Origin: Salinivibrio sharmensis | GTDB lineage: Bacteria > Pseudomonadota > Gammaproteobacteria > Enterobacterales > Vibrionaceae | Assembly: GCF_001995985.1 (NCBI RefSeq) | Contig: NZ_MUFC01000001.1 | Span: 282,029-346,028 of the forward strand | Direction: 5' to 3' | Length of the DNA stretch: 64,000 bases | Notes under the pieces: model-generated | Databases searched by the model: none | Seen by the model: the letters and a program-made list of their open reading frames with translations, nothing else | Told to the model about the DNA's origin: nothing | Part shown: in pieces, positions 8,747-18,227 of the stretch | How the letters are laid out: each line of letters starts with the position of its first letter | Position numbering within the stretch: position 1 is the stretch's first letter | Made by a program: the position numbers and the translations under genes

Positions 8747-10471
8747 TTATGGAGCTTTGATTGCAGCCTTCAAGCCGTTGTAGAGTTCCGGTTGACTCAT
8801 ACTTACGGCTGAAACTATAGCGCGAAAAGACGAAATAGCTTTCTCAATGTCTGTTGTGTTTTTTAAACCACCTGCTAACGCGTCATTCAGATGTATACAT
8901 AGTGGTAAGGTTGTTTCTACAACAGAACTCCAAATTTGTTTTGCTTCAGACGGTGACATGTTCCCAAATGCAATTCTAAACCTGTTTGGTACTTGTCTAC
9001 CTAAAAATACCTCAGTACAGGCAGCTATCGCTGATGTGAAAAGGTATATAGAACCACGTTGTCGGAAAAATGCTAAGATATCCTCATCAACTTTTGTTAG
9101 TGAAGCTTTTGTTGAAATTTGTTGTTTTTTCTCTGTGATCGCTTTTACAAGACTGTATGCGCACACTATATGCGTCGCTTTCGTATTTTCATTGAAATAT
9201 TTAGAGTAATATCTGTCGTTAACCCAGATACCTGATTTCTGGTTATAGGCCACAATTGGATCCCCATGAAAAGCTGCCAACGCTTGACCCACAGCATATG
9301 ATGCTAAAAGGTTAGGCCGTCTTTTTATCGCGTCACCAGCCCCACCACGCCTTCCTCCTTCGTATTCTGCTTCTGGGATATAATTCATTTCATCTTTGAG
9401 GCGCTTCTGTATTTTGTCTGTGCTCCTAAAATCCGCAGCTTCAACTTTATTTTGGCTATTGTTGAACTGGATTATACGTTGTACAAGATCTGCATCACCG
9501 TTGTCTATTGCAATAAAACGAGCTTGAACCATTGCATGCTTTGAAGGCAACCTCCTCGCACTACCTATTGCGCCAGTCGTTTGTGCTCCATTTACAATGG
9601 ATAAACCCTCCAGCATCAATTGGTCATTTTCGTAGGAAAAACCATGAGTTAAAATTGTAAGACCGTTGTTATAAGCCCAAAAATTTTGTGGGTCGTTATC
9701 CGCAGTGTTCTTTATTCCATTATTTATGTTGGAATTGCTCGAACGAGAACCCAAGTAATCACGAATATTCGCAGAGAATACTTTCGTTTTATGCTTTTTG
9801 TATAATCGATATAAATCTTGTAGAGAAATTGCTGTGTTAAATGCTTCCCAATGGGGCCCTTTAACCGTATAGCCATCTTTACATTGTATCGTGACTGTTT
9901 CGCTTACTAAAATCGGGGTCTGACATTCTTCATACCAGTCAGACAGCATTGTTTGACCAACTTCATAGGCATGGACATCTAATTTAGTTGCTGGGAAGGC
10001 TGCGTTGAGTGCCGTTATGGCAGTCTGCTGTACAGATACAAGCTCATCATGTACGTTTAGGGACTCGGGCAAGTTATGGACATACCAGATGTAAACCGTC
10101 TTTATTTGCTTTTCACTTAAAGCTGTTCGGAAGTTAATAGCTGCTGACTTAATTCGATCAGGTACATCAGCAATGTCACGTTGGATAAGCCATGCAAGAC
10201 CTGTATTGAGATCAGACGCCTTATTGGCAGGGGCTGTAGGACGCTCTTTTGTCGAGTAGTAACACTGACAAATTACAGCGTATTCGTCTTCGGTATTTAT
10301 ATATACGAGATCTAATTTTTTATCATCATACCCATCAGTAATTGCGTCAGCAGCTATGTTTTGAAGATCGTCTACACCAAACTTTAGGGCAAGAGAAAAC
10401 AGTGCTAGTCCATTATCTCCATATTCAGTTAAATCTGAATTTGACTCGTAAGCATTCTTCCAACTACTCAT
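8747..10471 (-). CDS. AIPR family (abortive-infection phage resistance) protein
   Basis: A 574-residue protein of the AIPR family, which occurs in phage-defence loci. The start at 10471 (MSSWKNAYES) was chosen because GGGA precedes it, rather than the longer hydrophobic extension from 10540. The core family signature is present: FWAYNNGLTIL (about residue 265), LSIVNGAQTTGAIG (about 290), and FNNSQNKVEAADFRSTD (about 330). The N-terminal region (DGYDDKKLDLVYI, then VICQCYYS) is laid out like a PD-(D/E)xK nuclease fold, but the Lys usually expected after the Glu/Gln is replaced by Tyr, so activity is uncertain. It lies downstream of gajA-gajB on the same strand, 333 bases away, and may be a separate defence gene or a partner. 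Confidence 0.8.
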   Translation of the reverse strand: MSSWKNAYESNSDLTEYGDNGLALFSLALKFGVDDLQNIAADAITDGYDDKKLDLVYINTEDEYAVICQCYYSTKERPTAPANKASDLNTGLAWLIQRDIADVPDRIKSAAINFRTALSEKQIKTVYIWYVHNLPESLNVHDELVSVQQTAITALNAAFPATKLDVHAYEVGQTMLSDWYEECQTPILVSETVTIQCKDGYTVKGPHWEAFNTAISLQDLYRLYKKHKTKVFSANIRDYLGSRSSNSNINNGIKNTADNDPQNFWAYNNGLTILTHGFSYENDQLMLEGLSIVNGAQTTGAIGSARRLPSKHAMVQARFIAIDNGDADLVQRIIQFNNSQNKVEAADFRSTDKIQKRLKDEMNYIPEAEYEGGRRGGAGDAIKRRPNLLASYAVGQALAAFHGDPIVAYNQKSGIWVNDRYYSKYFNENTKATHIVCAYSLVKAITEKKQQISTKASLTKVDEDILAFFRQRGSIYLFTSAIAACTEVFLGRQVPNRFRIAFGNMSPSEAKQIWSSVVETTLPLCIHLNDALAGGLKNTTDIEKAISSFRAIVSAVSMSQPELYNGLKAAIKAP

Positions 10472-10804
10472 ATGTTCCCTTTTAGCTAACTTTAGTTGCA
10501 CTGCAACCAATGTATGTTGCATCAGTAACATAATCAACAACGCAATCCAAATAGATGCTTATGACCACATAGCTTTTCAACTTGGTGTGAAGACGATCAT
10601 CTTATTAAAGTGTCCAGACGATGATAGCCCATCGAATTTACCCTCGTAATACATCGCAGGAGGTCACAGCAAACAGCATTGCCAATTTGGATAACTTTTC
10701 ATAGGGCTTTTGCTCGTCAATAACTTGTGAATGAGTTTTTACCTAAACAGTTTTGGGGCAAAAATCACTCATTCACTAAAATAGAACAAATTATCCAGTT
10801 GCAC
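10472..10804. other. AT-rich gap between gajB and the AIPR gene, with inverted repeat
   Basis: No convincing gene. It holds a perfect 10-bp inverted repeat, GTGAATGAGT (10727-10736) and ACTCATTCAC (10767-10776), separated by 30 bases and extended by A/T tracts. The promoter of the AIPR gene should lie here, on the minus strand. The repeat could be an operator for it or a weak 3' structure for the gajB message. I could not fix a -10/-35 pair with confidence. Confidence 0.4.
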
Positions 10805-12499
10805 CTATTCAGGAATAATTACTCTCTGTCCAACCATCCCTAACTTAACCATATCATCCATAATGTTACGTATGTGGGCGTAAGATGAAGGTCCGGTATG
10901 TTGCCTTCTCTTTGCGCTTGAAACTAACAGCCTTGACTTTGCCCTTGATAGCGCCACAAAGACTGTAGAGCGTTCTTCATCAAGCTTGCTGTGACTCATA
11001 CCGAATCGAAAGAATGGAAAATCTTCAAACCCCAACAAGATAACAGCCTCGAACTCCGCCCCTTTGCTCTTATGAATTGTCATCATTCGGACAGCATTTA
11101 CACCAGAAATCAAATCAACAGCATCAGCCCATGAAGCAGTCTTCAATCTTGCTTTTTCCAATTCACTAAGAACCCCATTAATAGTTTCTGTCACAAAAGC
11201 CTTATGTCCATACTGACTCCAAGCATGTCCAAGGTATTCGCAAAAAAACTCATCGATGAATTGATTAGTAACTTCTCGGATATGCTCAACACCAAAAGCC
11301 TTATCTTGCATAATATCTCTTACGTTAGATATATAGTATAAGAGCGTACTAAGTTCGTAGTCCTCATAGCGGCCGCATTTAGGGTGGCTATAGAGGTAAA
11401 GATCCCTCAGGCACTCCCAAGAGGGTATATCTCTCGTTCTTGTAAGTAATGTTAGAAATGAGACGACAATCTTCCCCAAGGGCTCTGAAAGATGATCTTG
11501 CATCGCAGTTTCGTCAAAGCTCAAAACACCACATTTAAGCAATGCATTGCTTATGTGGTAACCATAGTTGTTATTGGTGTTTATTCGAAAGAGCACTGCG
11601 ATATCATCGGGTTTAATACCATCTTCATTGACCCACTGGGCTATCCTTAGGGCCAATTGTTCTGCTTCTTGCTCTTCATCATGATATACAAGTATTGCGT
11701 AATCATTTGGATTAAGCGCAGTAGTTTGAGTTTGTGGGCTTGAGCTCTTATCATTAATTGGCCACCACAAAGAACCCAAGCAATTTAGGTATGTCTTAAG
11801 CTCGGGAGCCGCTCTAAAATTCGAATAAATAACTTTCAGCTCAGCATTAAAATCACGCTCGAATCGGTAAAACCCATCAGGCAACGCTTTAGCAAACTTC
11901 ATAATCGCCTGTTTAGAGTCACCGACAACCGTAACGACACTTTCCGTGTTACAAAACAGCGTTTTTACAAACTCGTATTGGACACCATTTAAGTCCTGAA
12001 ATTCATCTATAAAAACATACTTATATGCAACCCTAAGTGAAGCCATAAGGTCACTAGATGAATTACAGACTTCAAGGGCGATTGACGTTATATGGTCGAA
12101 GTTCAAACTTTTGGGGAAGTTGGAACTCCCACCCGTTATCTCATAATCTAAACTGGGTTGTCTGTGCTTTGGTAATACGCACATAAACCTATCCACGATA
12201 CTTTTTGTAAAAGCCTCAATTGTGAAGGAGTGAAATCTCTCAGACAATTCATTCCCACACCGTAGTTGCACACGCTCTTTAAGATTCGAAGCTGCTTCCC
12301 TTTTACGAGAGATCGATAAAATACTAAATGGCCATTCACAACGTTCCGTCTCTAATAGAAAACAGGCCTTCTGCGCTAAAATTTCAGTTTTGCCTGCTCC
12401 GGGACCAGCCCAAACGGCCAAATTGGCATTGCTTTGGATGATTTCAAGTGATTTATCATCAAATGTCAGACCATCTTTGGGAACCCAAGTGTCAATCAT
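10805..12499 (-). CDS. gajB: Gabija system UvrD-like helicase GajB
   Basis: Superfamily 1 helicase partner of GajA, 564 residues. Walker A is GPGAGKT (about residues 32-38), Walker B is VFIDEFQDL (about 164-172), and late motifs are TIHKSKGAEFEAVIL and VFVALSRAKSRLLVS near the C-terminus. In Gabija, GajB binds the GajA tetramer and its NTPase activity helps trigger DNA cleavage during phage infection (family knowledge). The ATG at 12499 has GGAG nine bases upstream. The gene follows gajA by 46 bases on the same strand. It is somewhat longer than the best-known Bacillus GajB (about 500 residues). Composition is clearly more AT-rich than the housekeeping flanks, which fits horizontal transfer. 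Confidence 0.88.
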   Translation of the reverse strand: MIDTWVPKDGLTFDDKSLEIIQSNANLAVWAGPGAGKTEILAQKACFLLETERCEWPFSILSISRKREAASNLKERVQLRCGNELSERFHSFTIEAFTKSIVDRFMCVLPKHRQPSLDYEITGGSSNFPKSLNFDHITSIALEVCNSSSDLMASLRVAYKYVFIDEFQDLNGVQYEFVKTLFCNTESVVTVVGDSKQAIMKFAKALPDGFYRFERDFNAELKVIYSNFRAAPELKTYLNCLGSLWWPINDKSSSPQTQTTALNPNDYAILVYHDEEQEAEQLALRIAQWVNEDGIKPDDIAVLFRINTNNNYGYHISNALLKCGVLSFDETAMQDHLSEPLGKIVVSFLTLLTRTRDIPSWECLRDLYLYSHPKCGRYEDYELSTLLYYISNVRDIMQDKAFGVEHIREVTNQFIDEFFCEYLGHAWSQYGHKAFVTETINGVLSELEKARLKTASWADAVDLISGVNAVRMMTIHKSKGAEFEAVILLGFEDFPFFRFGMSHSKLDEERSTVFVALSRAKSRLLVSSAKRRQHTGPSSYAHIRNIMDDMVKLGMVGQRVIIPE

Positions 12500-12545
12500 A
12501 TCGCTTACTCCGGTAAAGAAGATACTTCACGAGTAATATGCTTTA

Positions 12546-14492
12546 TCATCTCTTTAAGGCTATGAGGAATCTTGTTTTTGTTTTTTCCGCTTCAAAGTCA
12601 ATTTCCTCAAGAGCATGAATATGGGAGACTGGTTTCCCTTTGCTACCTAGAAAACGATAGTTGTACCAATTGAATCGTGCGGCATCATTTTGTTCGTTAT
12701 AAAAGGCTTCAGCTATAGCTTTCGAGTAACTAGGCTTCAAAACTGCAGACTTTAAATCATCCCACGGTTTTGTCCTTGGTCCTTTCTCCCCCTCAAGCTT
12801 TACATCATAATATTCAGGAAACGCTACTTGCATTGAGTAGTCCAAATCCAAGGGAGTAGAGAAAAACACACCTTGCCCACTCAGTATCTCCAAAGCGGTT
12901 TTATTGTAATCGTTATATTTACATCCCATTGGATTCACTGAGGGATCATCAAAATCAGAATGGGGTTTTATAAGTGGTCTTATACCCCTCAACTCTTGTT
13001 GTTGAAGCACATAATCAATTCGCCCCCATCCACCACCATCCCTTCCGTAGTCCAAGTCAAGCAATGTGACATACGGGATATTTAGTCCTTCTAATAGTCG
13101 CCAGAAATGGTTTACATGCCTGCCCCCTAAGGGAGCAACACTGACAAAGCTATCATCTATATCAACGCCACAGTGTGATAATAGTTTTGGAATGACGATT
13201 TGCTCACTCTCACCCTCCCCCAAAACAACTAACCGGGCGAAATAGATCTCTGGGTATGCCTTGACCGCACCAGCAACAAATTTATATTGCTCATCGCTTG
13301 GTTCTGGTAAGTCTATCTTAGAAACAATCGTATTTAGCGACTGCTTCTCTCGCCGGAAATGCCGAATTTGTTTCGGTTCGATCCTACCAACCAAACTAGG
13401 TGAGTGTGTAGTAACCGCAACCTGAGCATTGGTCTTTTTAGCAAGCTTTGTCATGGATTTAACTATGCGCCCAAGATAGTGAGGCGCAAGATGATTTTCC
13501 GGCTCCTCTAAAGCAAGCATGGTGTATATGGGCCTCTTGAGCCTTTTCTGATCGAAATGACGTCTGTTTTCCATATCCTGGAGCGTTTTTGACTCCATCT
13601 CATGGACCGCTTGGATAATTGAGATGTGTAGAAGTGATCTCTGACCATCACTCAATCTTTCCATCGATGCAATAGCACCGGACGTAGACTCAAAAGATAA
13701 AGATATTGTTTTCAACAAATCTTCCGACTGTAAGGGTAAGAAATTGAGCTTTGCTTTACTGAAGACCTCACCCGAGTACATCTGTTTCCAGCTATTTTTT
13801 AAATGCTCCTCAATAAGGTTTACAGCTCCATTCTTTGATATTTCATTGCTAGCCTTCTCGGTATATTCCACCGCTTTTTGAAGCTCACCGTCTGGCCCTT
13901 TATTCCATTGGATAGCATCCAAGAGCCTTCCGAGCAAAATTTTGGTAGAAGAGCTTATTTCCTTAAAAGGGTTGCGGCTCGCTGGGATATAGTGAACTTG
14001 AATGTTATTTCTATCAGACCGACGAAGATCGCGTTTATCACGAGCTTCAAATTCATCCTTATCACTAAGAATGAAATAGACTGATTCATTGACAATACCT
14101 TCAGGAGACACGTCATCAACGGTTAACTCCGCCTCGAGCCTTATTCTAAGCATTGTTTTTCCACCCCCCTCAGCGTTGAAACACATTTGATTAAATGCAC
14201 TCGCTACGGCGGTCAGGTCATCTCCTCCTTGAAGCTCGGGAAACTCAAACCAAGCCTCTATAAAAAGCTCTTCAGCACGAGACACACTTGATGATGAACA
14301 ATGAAAATCATCAACCAAAACCTTTCTAGTGGATTCTGTTACACCAAACATTCTACTTAGAGCATGAAGTGTGGAAGTTTTACCACTACCGTTGAGCCCT
14401 ATAAGGGTCGTGAGGTCTTCCTCAAACTCAATTTCTGTTGGTTTCTTTCCAAAACATTGGAAGTTTGATATACGGACTTTAGATAACTTCAT
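12546..14492 (-). CDS. gajA: Gabija system OLD-family ATPase/TOPRIM nuclease GajA
   Basis: Sequence-specific DNA-nicking enzyme of the Gabija anti-phage system, 648 residues. An N-terminal ABC-type ATPase has Walker A GLNGSGKT (residues 32-39), the signature-like ERLSDGQRSLLHIS (about 283) and Walker B YTMLALEEPENHLAPH (about 325). A C-terminal TOPRIM domain starts at LVVLGEGESEQIVIPKLL (about 425), with the acidic LLDLDYGRDGGG stretch near 477. An OLD nuclease followed directly by a UvrD-like helicase is the defining layout of Gabija. Start ATG at 14492 has a weak AAAG ribosome site. First gene of the island operon; composition is AT-rich like gajB. Confidence 0.9.
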   Translation of the reverse strand: MKLSKVRISNFQCFGKKPTEIEFEEDLTTLIGLNGSGKTSTLHALSRMFGVTESTRKVLVDDFHCSSSSVSRAEELFIEAWFEFPELQGGDDLTAVASAFNQMCFNAEGGGKTMLRIRLEAELTVDDVSPEGIVNESVYFILSDKDEFEARDKRDLRRSDRNNIQVHYIPASRNPFKEISSSTKILLGRLLDAIQWNKGPDGELQKAVEYTEKASNEISKNGAVNLIEEHLKNSWKQMYSGEVFSKAKLNFLPLQSEDLLKTISLSFESTSGAIASMERLSDGQRSLLHISIIQAVHEMESKTLQDMENRRHFDQKRLKRPIYTMLALEEPENHLAPHYLGRIVKSMTKLAKKTNAQVAVTTHSPSLVGRIEPKQIRHFRREKQSLNTIVSKIDLPEPSDEQYKFVAGAVKAYPEIYFARLVVLGEGESEQIVIPKLLSHCGVDIDDSFVSVAPLGGRHVNHFWRLLEGLNIPYVTLLDLDYGRDGGGWGRIDYVLQQQELRGIRPLIKPHSDFDDPSVNPMGCKYNDYNKTALEILSGQGVFFSTPLDLDYSMQVAFPEYYDVKLEGEKGPRTKPWDDLKSAVLKPSYSKAIAEAFYNEQNDAARFNWYNYRFLGSKGKPVSHIHALEEIDFEAEKTKTRFLIALKR

Positions 14493-14706
14493 CTTTAAAT
14501 CAATAATTTACTGGCTGTAATAATACGTTTGTACCATGTGTTTCATTAGGAAAAACTTGATTTAGATCGCACGAGAGAGCGAATTCAAAGATTAGTTTTA
14601 GTAAGTAATATGTCTTGCCTTGCAAGTGAAGTGATCCACAACGTTAAATGGAAATGGGGCAAAAATGAGCTAGCCCCATTCCCTCCAAACCACCTAACAT
14701 CACCCC

Positions 14707-15129
14707 CTAATCCTTCCTATGCTGGCTCTCCACTTCTTCAGCGAGCATGCCGTAGATCACGATCAGGTTATAACTGACCATACCGAGGACTTGGCCGTTT
14801 TCGATTACAGGGGCGCGGCTGATGCCGAAGCGTTCAAATAAACGGGCGCAGTATTTCACATTCATATTGGGAGAGACGCTAAGCGCGGGTTTGGTCATAA
14901 TTTCATAAACGTTGACCCGTGATGGCGCGCGGTTTTTGGCGAGCACTTTTTTGGCAATGTCGTTCATTAACACAATGCCGAATTCGTCATGCTCATCGCG
15001 TTTATTGACGATAATCGCTTTTACTTCTTCTTTTCGAGCAATGCGGATCGCTTCTTCGACCGTGGTGAGCCCATCAATACACACGGCATGGGCATGCATC
15101 ACATCTCTTACCGTTTTATGTTGTTTCAT
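14707..15129 (-). CDS. CBS-pair domain protein of a DUF1538 operon
   Basis: A 140-residue stand-alone tandem CBS protein. The first CBS is about residues 8-65 (VRDVMHAHAVCID) and the second about 75-130 (VYEIMTKPALSVSP, then RAPVIENGQVLGMVS). Such pairs usually bind adenine nucleotides and act as energy or ligand sensors on transporters. Its ATG overlaps the stop of the PII-like gene by 4 bases. Being the last gene of the DUF1538-DUF1538-PII-CBS operon, it probably regulates the membrane pair; that role is inference. Confidence 0.8.
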   Translation of the reverse strand: MKQHKTVRDVMHAHAVCIDGLTTVEEAIRIARKEEVKAIIVNKRDEHDEFGIVLMNDIAKKVLAKNRAPSRVNVYEIMTKPALSVSPNMNVKYCARLFERFGISRAPVIENGQVLGMVSYNLIVIYGMLAEEVESQHRKD

Positions 15130-15476
15130 AACTCGTCCTTCACCACTTCGGTTAATTCTCGCATTTGGTGGGCCACGCCCACGGCATCTTCCACATCAAT
15201 TTGCACCGCGATGCCACTGCCGGAGGTGGCATCAAACTCGCCCACATCATTAATGGTTTCGAGTATGGTGCGCGCTAAGTGCTCTTCCACCAAAAAGATG
15301 GCCACGTCTCGCTGCACATCCAGCGTCAGCCCTAAAAAGGTTTTCTTTTTCACCAAGCCTTCGCCACGCGCGTTGTTAATAATGGTCGCGCCGGTAGCGC
15401 CGGCTTGTCTGGCGGCATCGAGCACCGCATCGGTTTTGGCATCTTCAATAAACGCCATGATTAATTTGAACCGCAT
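15126..15476 (-). CDS. PII-like regulatory protein of a DUF1538 operon
   Basis: A 116-residue protein of the nitrogen-regulatory PII superfamily (ferredoxin-like fold). N-terminal FKLIMAFIED, a T-loop-like GEGLVKKKTFLGLT region (about residues 38-52), then IFLVEEHLARTILETI match the fold's order. It lacks the GlnB/GlnK uridylylation loop sequence, so it is a divergent PII-like protein of the kind that regulates a neighbouring transporter by binding a small nucleotide. It begins nine bases after the second DUF1538 gene and overlaps the CBS gene by 4 bases. Confidence 0.75.
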   Translation of the reverse strand: MRFKLIMAFIEDAKTDAVLDAARQAGATGATIINNARGEGLVKKKTFLGLTLDVQRDVAIFLVEEHLARTILETINDVGEFDATSGSGIAVQIDVEDAVGVAHQMRELTEVVKDEL

Positions 15477-15485
15477 AGGCTCTCC

Positions 15486-16268
15486 TTACGATGAACGCTG
15501 TGCGTGCTTTTTCTGTAAATAGGCTGTGATTTGGGCATAGCCCATCACGGTGATCATCGGAAACAAACTGGCAAACGCAATTAAGCCAAACCCGTCAAGC
15601 ATCGGGTTTCTTCCCGGTACGGTAGAGGCTAGCCCCAACCCCAGCGCCGTCACCAAGGGCACGGTCACGGTTGAGGTGGTCACTCCTCCAGAATCATAGG
15701 CCAAAGGCACGATAAACGGCGGAGCAAAATAGGTTTGGATCACCACCACCACATAGCCGGTGATGATGTAATAATGGAGTGGATCGCCCACCACAATGCG
15801 GTAGCATCCCAAGGCAATCCCCATTGCCACGCCGAGCGCCACCGAGGCCCGCAAGCCGTTCACCCGAATCGCCCCACCCGACACTTTGGCCGCTTTAATC
15901 GCCACTGCAATCAATGAGGGTTCAGCCACCGTGGTGCTAAAGCCAATCGCTGCGGCAAACAGATACACCCAGTAATAGGCTTGCCAGTCGATCTCGCCGC
16001 CTGCTTTGAGTGCTGCGCCGACAAAATCAGTGGCAGTAAGCTGCTCGGCCATCGACGAACCGAGTGGAAACAATGCCAGCTCGAGCCCCATTAAAAACAG
16101 GCTTAAGCCCAAAATGACATAGAAAAAGCCGAGAAAGATCCGTTTGGGATTGTTAAGCGCTTTGCGCAATACAAACAGCTGAAAGCCAAAGATGATCGCG
16201 ATAATCGGGATCACATCGCGCACGGTGGAGAAAAAGGTGTCGAAGAACAGGGTGAGTGGATTATTCAT
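15486..16268 (-). CDS. DUF1538 membrane protein (second subunit)
   Basis: A 260-residue polytopic inner-membrane protein of the uncharacterised DUF1538 family. Several hydrophobic segments surround conserved family stretches: [33 protein letters not shown], and [20 protein letters not shown] followed by [14 protein letters not shown]. All of these recur in the upstream paralogue, so the two look like the halves of one transporter. Many bacteria carry a single DUF1538 protein about twice this size (family recollection). The ATG overlaps the stop of the first subunit by 4 bases. Substrate unknown. Confidence 0.75.
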   Translation of the reverse strand: MNNPLTLFFDTFFSTVRDVIPIIAIIFGFQLFVLRKALNNPKRIFLGFFYVILGLSLFLMGLELALFPLGSSMAEQLTATDFVGAALKAGGEIDWQAYYWVYLFAAAIGFSTTVAEPSLIAVAIKAAKVSGGAIRVNGLRASVALGVAMGIALGCYRIVVGDPLHYYIITGYVVVVIQTYFAPPFIVPLAYDSGGVTTSTVTVPLVTALGLGLASTVPGRNPMLDGFGLIAFASLFPMITVMGYAQITAYLQKKHAQRSS

Positions 16269-16990
16269 GCCACCACCATGCCGTAGGCCATCACGAAGAT
16301 CATCGGCGATAGCGAGGCAAAGGCAATCAAGCCAAAGCCGTCCACCATAGGATTACGTCCTTTGATCACGGTCGCCAGTCCCACGCCGAGCGCGGTGACC
16401 AATGGCACCGTGATGGTCGAGGTGGTCACCCCACCTGAGTCGTAGGCGATGCCGATAATACTCGGCGGTGCGACCATGGTCATCGCCACCACCAGCAAAT
16501 AGCCGCCAATAATCAAACGGTGGATCGGCCAGCCTTTCATGATTCGCACCACCCCCAGCACAATCGCAAAGCCGACCGAGAGCGCCACGGTTAGCCGCAG
16601 GCCGTTGGCATAGTTGTCTTTGGCCGCTTCGCTGGTGTGTATCATCCCGCCATTGGCGGCGACATCTGCCGCCTCTGCCGCCACCGCGGTGAGTGCGGGT
16701 TCGGCAATGGTGGTGCCAAAGCCGAGCAAAAACGCGAACGCAATCAACCAACCTAAGCTACCTTTATGGGCAAGGGAGTGCGCCATGGATTCGCCAATCG
16801 GGAATAGCCCCATGTCTAAGCCGTATACAAATAAGGTCAGCCCGACGACCACCAGCACCAACCCAAAGGTGATGGATATCCAATTGGGCAGCGGTTGTTG
16901 CAGAACAATCACTTGAAAAAAGCCAATCACTAGGATGATAGGTAAGAGATCGCGAAAGCTTCCTAGCAATGATTTGAATAACGCTTGCAT
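16265..16990 (-). CDS. DUF1538 membrane protein (first subunit)
   Basis: A 241-residue polytopic membrane protein, paralogous to the next gene. It shares [53 protein letters not shown] and [17 protein letters not shown] at matching positions. I prefer the ATG at 16990 ([12 protein letters not shown]), since the longer version from 17032 adds a Cys-containing tail that the partner lacks. GGGAG lies 13 bases upstream, so the start is not settled. First gene of a four-gene operon whose members overlap by 4 bases or sit nine bases apart. Function unknown; a regulated ion or solute carrier is the natural guess. Confidence 0.72.
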   Translation of the reverse strand: MQALFKSLLGSFRDLLPIILVIGFFQVIVLQQPLPNWISITFGLVLVVVGLTLFVYGLDMGLFPIGESMAHSLAHKGSLGWLIAFAFLLGFGTTIAEPALTAVAAEAADVAANGGMIHTSEAAKDNYANGLRLTVALSVGFAIVLGVVRIMKGWPIHRLIIGGYLLVVAMTMVAPPSIIGIAYDSGGVTTSTITVPLVTALGVGLATVIKGRNPMVDGFGLIAFASLSPMIFVMAYGMVVA

Positions 16991-17216
16991 GTAGGCGACA
17001 TGACTCCCTGCGCAATAAAATGAAAAACGCACCTTTTATGTGCCTATTTATGTTAGCACTCCCAATTTGGGGTGCGAGGAGCAGAAGAGAAAACTGCGCG
17101 ATCAAACCGATTTTGGTTGCGGCACGTAACAGGATACAAAGCAATCACTTGCGCTAAGTCTAAAACCCTCTTAGCGTTAGTAATAATCACCATTACCCGA
17201 CGTTAGGACATCAGGC

Positions 17217-18113
17217 ATGAAACTCTTAATCACTGGCGGCACTGGCCTGATTGGTCAGGCGTTAATTCCACGCTTGCTGACCGAGCATCAAATCACTGTG
17301 TTATCCCGCTCCAAGCAAAAGGTCTCCCAGTGCTTTGGCGATAAGGTCACCCCGTTAGAGCGGCTTGATGACCTCCCTCACCTCAATGATATTGATGCCA
17401 TTATTAATTTGGCGGGTGAGCCGATTGCCGATAAACGCTGGAGTGAGCAGCAAAAAGGGATTATCTGCACCAGTCGCTGGGGGCTAACCGAAAAACTGGT
17501 GGAGAAAATTCATGCCAGCAGCACCCCACCACACACCTTTATTAGCGGCTCGGCAGTAGGCTATTACGGCGATCAGCAAGACCGCAGCTTTGACGAAACC
17601 TTGGTGGTCCATGCCGATGATTTTGCCCAACATGTATGCCATCAGTGGGAGAAAATCGCCTTAAAAGGCGCGTCGCAACAAACGCGCGTGTGCTTGCTGC
17701 GCACCGGCGTGGTGTTAAGCGCTGAAGGTGGTGCGCTAAAGCGGATGATGCTGCCATATAAACTCGGGTTGGGCGGCCCAATTGGCAAAGGCCAGCAATA
17801 CATGCCGTGGATTCATATTGATGATATGGTCGGTGCGATTATCCATCTGCTCAACACCCCTGAGCTTAAAGGGCCGTTTAACTGCACCGCGCCAGAGCCG
17901 GTCACCAATAAACGCTTTAGTCAGGCGCTTGCCCGTGCCTTAAAACGCCCGCACGTGTTCTTTGTCCCCACACTGGCAATTAAAACCATGATGGGCGAAG
18001 CCTCGCATTTGCTGCTCGATAGCCAGCGCGCCCTGCCTCACGCACTCGAAGATGCGGGCTTTCAATTCCAACACCCCAAGGTGGAAGAAGCCATGCAGTC
18101 ACTTTTTAAATAG
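17217..18113 (+). CDS. yfcH: NAD-dependent epimerase-like protein YfcH (SDR39U1/TIGR01777)
   Basis: A 298-residue atypical short-chain dehydrogenase. The Rossmann motif ITGGTGLIGQALIPRLL begins at residue 5. INLAGEPIADKRWS (about 62-75) and SGSAVGYYGDQQDRSF (about 108-123) are characteristic of the family, and the C-terminal 50 residues match the small DUF1731 tail (FVPTLAIKTMMGEAS). The cellular substrate is not established for this family. It stands alone and ends at a strong two-way terminator shared with the converging ybbP gene. Confidence 0.88.
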   Translation: MKLLITGGTGLIGQALIPRLLTEHQITVLSRSKQKVSQCFGDKVTPLERLDDLPHLNDIDAIINLAGEPIADKRWSEQQKGIICTSRWGLTEKLVEKIHASSTPPHTFISGSAVGYYGDQQDRSFDETLVVHADDFAQHVCHQWEKIALKGASQQTRVCLLRTGVVLSAEGGALKRMMLPYKLGLGGPIGKGQQYMPWIHIDDMVGAIIHLLNTPELKGPFNCTAPEPVTNKRFSQALARALKRPHVFFVPTLAIKTMMGEASHLLLDSQRALPHALEDAGFQFQHPKVEEAMQSLFK

Positions 18114-18160
18114 CGGCCCTTTCCTATCACACAGCGTGTTGCTTGCTAGCCGTTCTGCAC

Positions 18161-18199
18161 AAAAAAGCGGGTATCAGTTTTCTTGATACCCGCTTTGTC
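18161..18199. terminator. Two-way terminator between yfcH and ybbP
   Basis: A 13-bp stem, AAAGCGGGTATCA (18164-18176) with TGATACCCGCTTT (18184-18196), has A- and T-runs on both sides, so it serves both converging genes. Confidence 0.9.
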
Positions 18200-18227
18200 A
18201 TCGACGAATCAGACACGTTTTATCGCG

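Noticed and set aside
8360-14700. Prophage or integrative element carrying the Gabija genes
   Set aside because: No integrase, transposase, structural phage gene or convincing direct repeat at the borders; only defence-type genes are present.
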